From assembly GCA_003235465.1 (NCBI GenBank), contig QJWD01000007.1, positions 1 through 5,337 on the forward strand: a stretch of DNA of 5,337 nt, read 5' to 3'. This document shows positions 1 through 5,337 of the stretch, one piece after another. Each line of letters begins with the position of its first letter. Position 1 is the stretch's first letter. The notes under the pieces are model-generated. The model searched no databases and was not told the DNA's origin. It worked only from the letters and a program-made list of their open reading frames with translations. The position numbers and the translations under genes are program-made. Source of the DNA: Nitrospirota bacterium (lineage in GTDB: Bacteria > Nitrospinota > Nitrospinia > Nitrospinales > VA-1).

Positions 1-14
1 TCAAGCGGCCACGC

Positions 15-425
15 TCAGGCGGGAGATTCGTCGTCCTCTTCGTCGTCCTCTTCGTCGTCCTCGGTGTCGGCGCTCAGGCCGGCGGCCTTCTGCGAATAGC
101 GCAGGTATTTGATGATCTCGCCGATTTCAGCGTCCGTCACCTTGGCGCGCTGAGGCGGCATCTTGCCGGTGCCTTGGATCACCGCTTGCCGGATGTCCTC
201 ATCGGTGAAGTTGGGAGGCAGGTATTCCTCATCGATGAGCCGGGGCGCGGGGGTTTTCTTGCCCATGGCATCGGGGCCGTGGCAATTGGCGCAGATGCGG
301 TGGAAGTTCTTTTGCCCCAGCTTGTATTCTGCGGGCACCTCAAGCGTCGGCTCGACGCCGCAGGCGGCGAGCCCGAAAAGCGTGAGCAGGAGCGCCGTGC
401 TCCTGAGATAAATTCGATATATCAT
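15..425 (-). CDS. Small lipoprotein c-type cytochrome with acidic C-terminal tail
   Basis: The 136-residue product is a single-haem class I cytochrome c, expected to carry electrons on the periplasmic side of a membrane. Residues 1-22 form a lipoprotein signal: basic start, hydrophobic core and lipobox LAAC, with Cys22 as the predicted lipidation site. Gly at +2 gives no inner-membrane retention signal by the E. coli rule, so the outer membrane is possible. The haem site is CANCH (Cys45, Cys48, His49). Met89 in GKMPP is the likely distal ligand, and the last helix (about 98-110, ending in IIKYLRY) is typical of the fold. Residues 120-133 are almost all Asp and Glu. The start overlaps the stop of the upstream gene by ATGA, and the only ribosome site is a weak AAAG, so translational coupling is likely. 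The electron donor and acceptor are unknown. No gene is seen in the 14 bases beyond the stop. Confidence 0.93.
   Translation of the reverse strand: MIYRIYLRSTALLLTLFGLAACGVEPTLEVPAEYKLGQKNFHRICANCHGPDAMGKKTPAPRLIDEEYLPPNFTDEDIRQAVIQGTGKMPPQRAKVTDAEIGEIIKYLRYSQKAAGLSADTEDDEEDDEEDDESPA
27..62 (-). repeat. Three perfect 12-bp tandem repeats in the cytochrome c tail
   Basis: The plus-strand unit ttcgtcgtcctc occurs three times in a row without a mismatch. On the minus strand it encodes the repeated acidic block Glu-Asp-Asp-Glu in the cytochrome tail. The unit is a multiple of three, so gain or loss of a copy by replication slippage would keep the frame and only change tail length. Confidence 0.9.
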
Positions 426-1153
426 TTTCTTTGCACCATGTCGAGAATGCCATCAAAATTGCGGTCGATCTCCACCCGTTCCAGTTGCCGCCCTGGGCCG
501 TAATGCTCCCAGCGGTCGACCTTGCCGTCGAAATTGGTGTCGAACTCCACCTTGCTTAACACTGTGGCGTCGAGAAAGTATTGCCACTGATCGGCTTTAC
601 CGTCGTCGTTGGAGTCGAACGCGGCGGAAATGAGCTTCTCCCCCTTGCCGTAGTACTCCCAGCGGTCGACCTTGCCGTTAAAGTCCTTGTCGTATTCGAT
701 GCGCGCAAGGCCCTCATCGTCGCCAAAAAACTGAAAAAGGTCCATATTGCCGTCGCGGTTCTCGTCGGACTCGATGTGGGTGATGCGCGGCCCCGGCTGG
801 AAGTATTCCTTTTGGTCGATGCGGCCCCGGTGGTCGCGGTCTTTTTCCACGCGAAGCAGGTTGCCCTCATCGTCGTAATACTGGAACTGGTCGAGGTTGC
901 CGTCGAAATCGCGGTCGAGCTTGGCTTCGATTGGTTTCTGGTGGCCGTTGAAGATGTCCACCTGATCGAGTCTGCCGTCGCCGTTTTTATCGTATTCGAT
1001 TTTGAGGGTTTTGCCGTCCTCTCCCAGGTGATGCCACTGGTCGAGCTTGCCGTCAAAATCGCTGTCGATGGTGAAAATTTCCGCGCTGGCGAGCGGGGCC
1101 GCAAGCAGCCAGGCAAGGGCCAGCGCCCAGGCAAAGGGGCTTGGCGTTTTCAT
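422..1153 (-). CDS. Secreted protein of nine 25-residue EF-loop-like (DxDxDGxxD) repeats
   Basis: The 243-residue protein has an N-terminal Sec signal (residues 1-24, hydrophobic core, cleavage after LASA) and then only repeats. From residue 26 there are eight complete units of exactly 25 residues and a ninth of 18. Each unit carries an acidic loop D-x-[DN]-x-D-G-x-[hydrophobic]-D, followed by an aromatic cluster such as QWQYF or RWEYY, then a stretch like KVEFD leading into the next loop. The loop matches EF-hand calcium ligands at positions 1, 3, 5, 6, 8 and 9. The period is too short for paired helix-loop-helix hands, so a stacked, beta-rich calcium-binding repeat is more likely (inference). 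Unit 4 has Arg at the third ligand position and unit 6 has Asn. A good GGAG site lies 5 bases before the ATG, which overlaps the tonB stop by ATGA. The function is not recognised. No membrane anchor is present after the signal, so a soluble periplasmic or exported protein is expected. Confidence 0.9.
   Translation of the reverse strand: MKTPSPFAWALALAWLLAAPLASAEIFTIDSDFDGKLDQWHHLGEDGKTLKIEYDKNGDGRLDQVDIFNGHQKPIEAKLDRDFDGNLDQFQYYDDEGNLLRVEKDRDHRGRIDQKEYFQPGPRITHIESDENRDGNMDLFQFFGDDEGLARIEYDKDFNGKVDRWEYYGKGEKLISAAFDSNDDGKADQWQYFLDATVLSKVEFDTNFDGKVDRWEHYGPGRQLERVEIDRNFDGILDMVQRK
425..1078 (-). repeat. Tandem 75-bp coding repeats, eight full units and one partial
   Basis: The units run downstream on the minus strand as 1078-1004, 1003-929, 928-854, 853-779, 778-704, 703-629, 628-554, 553-479 and a 54-base last unit at 478-425. 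The DNA copies have diverged but keep an exact 75-base register. The most conserved block encodes the DGxxD loop and reads on the plus strand as tcnayyttgccgtc-like words, for example gtcgaccttgccgt at two places. No unit has gained or lost a codon, which suggests selection on repeat length in the protein. Confidence 0.88.
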
Positions 1154-2355
1154 GGGGACTCCAATCTGAAAGAAACCGGCAATTTGAACCGCATCGACGT
1201 TTCGTTCAGCGGCGCAGGGATTTCTGGAAACGGCGCGGCCCGTTCTACCGCCTGAATCGCCGCCACGTCCAGCGTGCTGTGGCCTGATGACTCGGCCAGG
1301 GACAGCTCGAGGAGTTCACCGCCGCCGCCAAGCAGGAAGGACACCACCGGGCGGCCCTCGTGCCCCGCCGCGCGGCCCTTGTCGGGATAATAGCGGGCCC
1401 TGGCGATGCGGTTGCGAACCGTGGATGAATAGCCGTCTCTAAGCGCGCCGAGATCTAACGTCGAAAAATGATCCGGAACGGCGGCGGGCGGAAGCGGGCC
1501 GGTCGGGCCAGCCTGGTCTTTCACTACGCCGGGCATTACCGCCGCCACCGGCGCTCTCGGCTGCACCGTGAGCCCGTTCGATGATTGGGATTCTACCGCA
1601 ATCGGCTGTAAAGGAGAAGAGGGGGCGCGGACAATTTTTTGCCACGGGGCGGCCGGTTGTCCCACAGGGGGTGCGCCGCCGCTTGCCGCAGATAGAGGAA
1701 TCGCTTCCTGGGGCAGAAGGCCCTCGGGCGAGTGCGAAACCCGCCTTGCCATGCCCTCTTTAGCGGCGGGCGGCATGAGGGACGCCGTCGTTTCAATCCC
1801 GGTCACCGCGCGCGGCGCTGCCTGGATGGAGGGCGGCGTCTTGCTTGCGGTGGCAACGCGGGCGAGCGGCGTCGCGCGATCGGCGGACAGCGGCTCCGCC
1901 ATTATGGGTGCGGCGGGGGAGAGGGGTTTCCTTGCCACCGGATCGGGTGCCGCCTGCGCGGGGTTGTGCGCCGTGGGGACCGATGGCTGTGGCATATCCT
2001 CAGGCGAAAGCCGCCTGGGCCCGGCCAGGGCCGGGGCCGCCTGGGCGGGCAGGGGATGGGCGGGCTCTGCCGCGTTTTGCGCCTTGGCTATATCCCGAGG
2101 CGTGCTTTTAGCTGCCTTGCCAGCGGGAGCGCGGTTTTTCGCTTCCGCCGATGCATGCTTTTTCTCGACCGCCGCTTCCTCGAACACCGCCTTGATTTTG
2201 ATCGGCGGCGGGGCGGGCGTCCTGTCCAGCGTTTTCACGGGCCAGAGCGACCACAGGCCGAGGCCCGCGATATGCAGGGCGAGGGATAGCATGACGGCGG
2301 TGGCCAGGGTGGGCCGCCGGGGTTTGGCGCTTGTCTGTTTCACGTCGTCATTCAT
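1150..2355 (-). CDS. tonB: TonB energy transducer
   Basis: The 401-residue protein is expected to span the periplasm and pass proton-motive-force energy from ExbB-ExbD to outer-membrane receptors. A short basic cytoplasmic tail (1-16) precedes one membrane segment at about 17-40. That segment holds Ser24 and His28, the SxxxH pair conserved in TonB anchors. Residues about 42-290 form a long Pro/Ala-rich linker. The C-terminal domain (about 300-401) has the typical marks: YYP at 322-324, a beta strand VVSFLL, SSGHSTLD at 356-363 and PFPEIP from 375. It is longer than E. coli TonB (239 residues), mainly because of the linker. The ATG has no visible Shine-Dalgarno sequence. A strong hairpin ends 9 bases before it, and the receptor stop is 47 bases upstream. 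The position directly after a B12-controlled receptor suggests a dedicated TonB. ExbB and ExbD are not in the window. Confidence 0.92.
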   Translation of the reverse strand: MNDDVKQTSAKPRRPTLATAVMLSLALHIAGLGLWSLWPVKTLDRTPAPPPIKIKAVFEEAAVEKKHASAEAKNRAPAGKAAKSTPRDIAKAQNAAEPAHPLPAQAAPALAGPRRLSPEDMPQPSVPTAHNPAQAAPDPVARKPLSPAAPIMAEPLSADRATPLARVATASKTPPSIQAAPRAVTGIETTASLMPPAAKEGMARRVSHSPEGLLPQEAIPLSAASGGAPPVGQPAAPWQKIVRAPSSPLQPIAVESQSSNGLTVQPRAPVAAVMPGVVKDQAGPTGPLPPAAVPDHFSTLDLGALRDGYSSTVRNRIARARYYPDKGRAAGHEGRPVVSFLLGGGGELLELSLAESSGHSTLDVAAIQAVERAAPFPEIPAPLNETSMRFKLPVSFRLESP

Positions 2356-2364
2356 GATTTCAAA

Positions 2365-2391
2365 GAACCGGGGGCGTTAAGCCCCCGGTTC
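2365..2391 (-). terminator. Perfect 11-bp hairpin between receptor and tonB; weak terminator or attenuator-like
   Basis: On the minus strand GAACCGGGGGC (2391-2381), the loop TTAAC and GCCCCCGGTTC (2375-2365) form a perfect GC-rich stem. It begins 11 bases after the receptor stop and ends 9 bases before the tonB ATG. The sequence after the stem is TTTGAAATC, so the U tract is only three bases, and full intrinsic termination is doubtful. It may instead cause partial termination, stabilise the upstream mRNA 3' end, or restrain tonB translation. The structure is certain from sequence; the role is inferred. Confidence 0.45.
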
Positions 2392-2402
2392 GGTTTCGCG
2401 CC

Positions 2403-4232
2403 TCAGTTGAACTGGTAGACAAAACCCGCATACGCGGACACGCCCGCCGTGCCGAAGCCCGTCACTTCCTCGTATTGCTGGTTGAGCAGGTTTTCGCCGC
2501 GCACGGTGAGTTTCAGGTTCTTCGAGTATTGATACGTTAAAGCGGCGCGCGCGGTGATGTAGCCGGGGATGTCGTTGGCGAAATCGCGAGTCTTGCCCCG
2601 GCCGAGGAGCGAAACCAGGGTGGTCAGCTTGTCCTGAAAGCGGTGCACGGCGGTGGCGGAAAATTTGTTCTCGGCGCGCCTGAGCAGGGAGCGGTCGCTG
2701 TCCTCGTCCTCGGTCGGGTTCCAGGTGTATTTCAGGTGCAGGTCGAGATCGTCGGTGGCGGCGATGCCTAGGCCGGTTTCCACCCCGCGCGAACGCGCGT
2801 GGCTGATGTTCTGCACCGTGCTGGTGACGAAATCGAACTGCAACAGCTCGTCGTACTCCGCTTCGAAATAGGTGAAGCTCAGTTTCACGCGCTCGTCGAA
2901 CAGCGACTGGTCGAACCCGGCTTCCCAGCTGTTGACCTCCTCGGGGTTGAGATCGAGGAGCGAACAGTCGTTGCTCGGGTTGAAACAGAAGTCGTTGAAC
3001 GTAGGGGCGCGGAAACCGGTGGCGTAGGCGGCCCTCAGGCGCGTATTGGTTTCCTTGATGCGGTAGGCGCCTTCCACCTTGTAGGTGGTCTCGTCGTCGA
3101 AATCCGAGGGGATGTCGTGGCGCACCCCGGCGGTGAGCACGATGCGCTCGGTGGGGCGGGCGATGGCGCTCAGGTAATAGGCCTGGTTGTGGTAGGTGTC
3201 GTCGAAGAAGCCTTTTGCCTCGCCGTTTTGCTGCTGGTATTCGCCGCCGAAGATCAGCGAGAGGGCGGGGTTGATCTTCACGTTGTTCTGCAGGTCCACG
3301 GTGTAGGTGTGGTTGATGAATTCCGAGGTGAAGCCGCCATCGAAGTGGGATTTGCTGCCGCTCCTGGCGAAGCTCGGCGTCAGGCGGAGGTCCCAGAAAT
3401 CGGCAAAGGTTTTATTAAGCGGCGCGGAAATGTAGACGGTGTCGGTGTTGCTGAAGTCCGGCCCGTCGACGGGGCCGAACGAATCGAACTCGAAATTGGC
3501 GTGGGTGTAGCGCAGGTTGAGTTCAGCGCGGCTGTCCGCCCCCGGCTCGAAGCCGAGGCGGGTGGACAGGGTGGTGTTGCCGTAGCCGTCGTTCTCGCTG
3601 TTGCCCCTGTTCTCGCTGGCGGCGGAGAAGCCGTCGCTGTCGGTGCGCGAAACGCTGATCGAGTAATCGAACTTGTCGATGGCGCCCGAGCTTGCCGCCG
3701 CTTCCCTGAAGGTGGCGAAGCTGCCGCCCTCGAACGAAACCGAGTGGCTGGGCTCGCCCCGGCCTTTTTTGGTGACGATGTTGATGACGCCGCCGACGGC
3801 GTCGGCGCCCCACAGCGTACTTTGCGGCCCGCGCAGGATTTCTATCTTTTCGATGTTGTCCGTCGTCAGGTCGGCGAAGTTGAAGCCGCCCGAGGTATTG
3901 AGGTTGATCTGGACGCCGTCGATCATCACCAGCGTCGAGGCAGAATTTGCGCCGCGCGTGAACACGGCGGTCACCGAGCCGGTCGGCCCCTGGCTCACCA
4001 CGTCGAGACCGAATTCCCCGCGCAGCACCTCCTCCACGGTCCGGTGCTGCTTTTTGACGATCTCGCTTTCGGTGATCACCGTGACCGAGCCCGGCGATTC
4101 ACTCTCGGTCAGGTCGCTGCGGGTGGCGGTCACCTCGACGGGCTCGAGGAGGAGGGCGCCTCCCTCGGCGCTTGCGGGTGGTGGAAAAAATGCCGGCAAC
4201 AAAAGAATCATCATGGCGAATATTGGTTTCAT
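2403..4232 (-). CDS. btuB: TonB-dependent outer-membrane receptor, BtuB-like cobalamin importer
   Basis: With the start at 4232 the protein has 609 residues, close to E. coli BtuB (614). It should import cobalamin across the outer membrane using TonB. Residues 1-22 form a signal peptide ending PPPASA. A TonB-box-like stretch PVEVTA lies at 31-36. The plug domain covers about 40-157 and has the classic motifs MIDGV (103-107), IEILRGPQSTLWG (130-142) and GGVINIVTKK (147-156). The remaining ~450 residues are the beta-barrel, with aromatic-rich strands and the GFRAPTFNDF and SWEAGFD motifs. The last residue is Asn rather than the usual terminal aromatic, with Phe just before it. The chosen ATG has a GAAAGGAA site directly upstream and begins a proper signal peptide. 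An in-frame ATG at 4352 would translate riboswitch sequence and is rejected. Substrate assignment rests on the B12 riboswitch and the neighbouring permease, since the fold alone does not fix it. Confidence 0.92.
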   Translation of the reverse strand: MKPIFAMMILLLPAFFPPPASAEGGALLLEPVEVTATRSDLTESESPGSVTVITESEIVKKQHRTVEEVLRGEFGLDVVSQGPTGSVTAVFTRGANSASTLVMIDGVQINLNTSGGFNFADLTTDNIEKIEILRGPQSTLWGADAVGGVINIVTKKGRGEPSHSVSFEGGSFATFREAAASSGAIDKFDYSISVSRTDSDGFSAASENRGNSENDGYGNTTLSTRLGFEPGADSRAELNLRYTHANFEFDSFGPVDGPDFSNTDTVYISAPLNKTFADFWDLRLTPSFARSGSKSHFDGGFTSEFINHTYTVDLQNNVKINPALSLIFGGEYQQQNGEAKGFFDDTYHNQAYYLSAIARPTERIVLTAGVRHDIPSDFDDETTYKVEGAYRIKETNTRLRAAYATGFRAPTFNDFCFNPSNDCSLLDLNPEEVNSWEAGFDQSLFDERVKLSFTYFEAEYDELLQFDFVTSTVQNISHARSRGVETGLGIAATDDLDLHLKYTWNPTEDEDSDRSLLRRAENKFSATAVHRFQDKLTTLVSLLGRGKTRDFANDIPGYITARAALTYQYSKNLKLTVRGENLLNQQYEEVTGFGTAGVSAYAGFVYQFN

Positions 4233-4236
4233 AAAA

Positions 4237-4244
4237 TTCCTTTC
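4237..4244 (-). promoter_or_regulatory. Ribosome binding site of the receptor gene
   Basis: The minus strand reads GAAAGGAA, followed by four T residues and the ATG at 4232. The AGGA core at a normal distance decides the start in favour of 4232. CCTT at 4253-4250 can pair with AAGG at 4242-4239, giving a small hairpin that would mask the site. This is a plausible way for the riboswitch just upstream to control translation. Confidence 0.75.
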
Positions 4245-4261
4245 TCTCGAAGGTGTTCCGT

Positions 4262-4401
4262 CGCTCCGGCCAGGTTTCCTGACTTGGGGCCGCCTACTCG
4301 CCGCGCCTTCCCACCCGTGGGCAGTGGCCTTCGCGGTTTTCGTTCCCTTCACAGTTGCGGGACAGTGCCGGCTTCACACCGGGCTTCCCTAAACCGGAGC
4401 G
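4262..4401 (-). promoter_or_regulatory. Cobalamin (B12) riboswitch
   Basis: This RNA aptamer binds cobalamin and normally represses the downstream gene when the ligand is abundant. On the minus strand the conserved blocks occur in the standard order: AGGGAAGCCCGGTGTGAAG with CCGG directly after it (about 4390-4368), CACTGTCCCGCAACTGTGAA (about 4367-4347), GCCACTGC (about 4328-4321), GGTGGGAAGGC (about 4315-4305) and the B12 box AAGTCAGGAAACCTGGCC (about 4285-4268). CGCTCCGG (4401-4394) pairs perfectly with CCGGAGCG (4269-4262) to close the element. CCGG, loop TGTGAAG, CCGG (4382-4368) forms the L5-type hairpin. No terminator with a U run lies between the aptamer and the receptor ATG 30 bases away, so translational control is more likely than attenuation. 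The outer limits are approximate. Confidence 0.95.
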
Positions 4402-4410
4402 GTTCTGTCT

Positions 4411-4456
4411 CGGGTGAGGGTTCATACTCACCGGCCGTCACCCGTCTGCGGCCGGG
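4411..4456 (-). other. GC-rich structured leader upstream of the riboswitch
   Basis: Between the permease stop and the aptamer the minus strand can form CCGGCCG/CGGCCGG (4455-4449 with 4437-4431) and GGTGAG/CTCACC (4432-4427 with 4418-4413). A competing arrangement is CGGGTGA/TCACCCG (4444-4438 with 4417-4411). No T run follows any stem, so it is not a clear terminator for the permease. The 4459-4480 stretch just before it is notably AT-rich and could hold the promoter, but no convincing -35/-10 pair was found. Confidence 0.5.
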
Positions 4457-4496
4457 AATCACAAATGCAAAATTGTCTTTACCGTGTTCCTCTCCT

Positions 4497-5337
4497 TCAT
4501 CGCTGCCGGGTCAGAAGCCACAGGAAGAACGGCCCGCCCAGCATGGACGTGATGACGCCAACGGGGATTTCCGTCGGCGCGATGACGGTGCGCGCCACCG
4601 TGTCGCAGAGGACCAGGAAACTGGCCCCGAACAGCATCGACGCGGGGATCAAGAGCCGCCCGTCGGCGCCCACCAGCAGGCGGACGATGTGCGGCACCAC
4701 CAGGCCGACGAAACCGATGGGCCCGCTCACCGCCACCACCGCCCCGGTGATGAGCGAGGCGGCGACAAGCGCGATCTTCTGCACGCCGGCGACGTTGACG
4801 CCGCGGCTCATCGCCTGGCCCGCGCCGGCGCTGATCAGGTTGAGATCGCGCGCGAAATAAATCAGGGTGGCAATGCCGATGAACACCGGCGGGCAGATCA
4901 ATAGCACGGTGGCGTAGTCGGTGATGTCCAGCCCACCCATCAGCCAGCGCACGATGCGGTAGGACTGGACGAAATCCGACAGATAGTGGACGAGCAACAC
5001 CAGCGCGGCGAAGAAGAAGTTCACCGTCACCCCGGCGAGCAGCATGAACGCCGTCGGCATCTCGCCGTGCCTCGCCCTCGACAGGCCGAGCACAAGCGAC
5101 ACCGCCAGGAGCGCGCCGGTGAACGCGCCTAGCGTCACCGATGAAAACCCCAGCACGCTGAAGGTGCCGCCGAGGGCGATGACGAGCACCGCGCCGAACG
5201 CCGAACCGCTGGCCACCCCGAGGGTGATGGGCGCGGCGAGGTCGTTCCTGAGGAGCGCCTGGAACACCGTGCCCGCCACCGCCAGCGCCGCGCCGGTGAG
5301 AGCGGCGAGCAGCACCCGGGGCAGCCGGGCGACGAAC
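4497..5337 (-). CDS. btuC: FecCD/BtuC-family ABC transporter permease, partial at the right edge
   Basis: About 280 residues are visible of a protein usually some 320-350 long, so roughly 50 N-terminal residues are missing. The GTG at 5315 is an internal Val: the frame stays open to the edge and gives FVARLPRVLLAAL, matching the conserved R-x-PR-hydrophobic stretch of this family. Further family marks follow: GTVFQALLRNDLAAP, RWLMGGLD (about 4949-4926), GPIGFVGLVVPHIVRLL (from 4724), a conserved DTVAR and EIPVGVIT near the end, and the terminal GGPFFLWLL. The product is a multi-spanning inner-membrane subunit that moves cobalamin, haem or ferric siderophore together with an ATPase and a binding protein. 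Cobalamin is favoured because a B12 riboswitch and a BtuB-like receptor follow directly. No ATPase gene follows it, so BtuD must lie upstream or elsewhere. The riboswitch lies downstream of this gene and so cannot control it directly. Confidence 0.9.
   Translation of the reverse strand, partial: FVARLPRVLLAALTGAALAVAGTVFQALLRNDLAAPITLGVASGSAFGAVLVIALGGTFSVLGFSSVTLGAFTGALLAVSLVLGLSRARHGEMPTAFMLLAGVTVNFFFAALVLLVHYLSDFVQSYRIVRWLMGGLDITDYATVLLICPPVFIGIATLIYFARDLNLISAGAGQAMSRGVNVAGVQKIALVAASLITGAVVAVSGPIGFVGLVVPHIVRLLVGADGRLLIPASMLFGASFLVLCDTVARTVIAPTEIPVGVITSMLGGPFFLWLLTRQR

Noticed and set aside
556..1134. Alternative minus-strand frame of 192 codons inside the repeat protein gene
   Set aside because: Its Thr/Ser-rich translation is the shifted reading of the 75-bp repeats. 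The 422-1153 frame has the signal peptide, the ribosome site and the conserved acidic loops.
1568..2380. Long plus-strand frames opposite tonB
   Set aside because: They mirror the Pro/Ala-rich linker and yield Gly/Ala/Arg-rich translations without a domain or a ribosome site, while the minus strand encodes a complete TonB with its expected motifs.
2365..2391. Inverted repeat as a mobile-element end or REP element
   Set aside because: It is a single copy, no second copy or target duplication is seen, and it fits neatly between two operon genes as an RNA hairpin.
15..4232. Lanthanide uptake system (receptor, TonB, EF-loop protein and cytochrome c resemble parts of lut/xox clusters)
   Set aside because: The loops lack the Pro at the second position typical of lanmodulin, no methanol dehydrogenase is present, and the leader is clearly a cobalamin riboswitch.
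2799..4904. A 701-codon open frame on the plus strand
   Set aside because: It lies antisense to the receptor, riboswitch and permease, crosses gene boundaries, and its translation is low-complexity Val/Gly/Ala/Glu with no recognisable domain. It is a shadow of high-GC coding DNA.
5313..5315. GTG at 5315 as the start of the permease
   Set aside because: The frame continues upstream to the window edge with family-conserved residues (RLPR before VLLA), so this codon is an internal Val.

Overview
The window is high-GC DNA from a Gram-negative bacterium: it encodes an outer-membrane TonB-dependent receptor, a TonB protein, a predicted lipoprotein cytochrome c and secreted proteins. The sequence alone does not fix the taxon. 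A proteobacterium or another diderm lineage of similar base composition would fit. All five genes lie on the minus strand and read from the right edge towards the left.

Layout in transcription order: (1) 5337-4497, a FecCD/BtuC-type ABC permease whose N-terminus lies beyond the right edge. (2) 4496-4233, a 264-base intergenic region with two GC-rich leader hairpins, a clear cobalamin (B12) riboswitch at about 4401-4262 and a ribosome binding site. (3) 4232-2403, a BtuB-like TonB-dependent receptor. Its true start is at 4232; the longer reading frame runs back into the riboswitch and should not be annotated. (4) 2391-2365, a perfect 11-bp inverted repeat. (5) 2355-1150, a TonB energy transducer. 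(6) 1153-422, a secreted protein made almost wholly of nine 25-residue repeats, each with an EF-hand-like DxDxDGxxD loop. (7) 425-15, a small lipoprotein c-type cytochrome with a very acidic tail. The last three genes are joined by two 4-base ATGA overlaps and are almost certainly co-translated.

The receptor, TonB and permease form a recognisable cobalamin uptake route: outer-membrane import powered by TonB, then inner-membrane ABC transport. The riboswitch should shut off receptor synthesis, and perhaps the downstream genes, when B12 is plentiful. The unexpected part is the tail of the operon. A periplasmic or surface protein with predicted metal-binding loops and an anchored cytochrome c appear to be expressed with the B12 receptor. 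Neither belongs to the classical Btu system, so this pair is the best candidate for something undescribed. No ExbB, ExbD, BtuF or BtuD is visible here.
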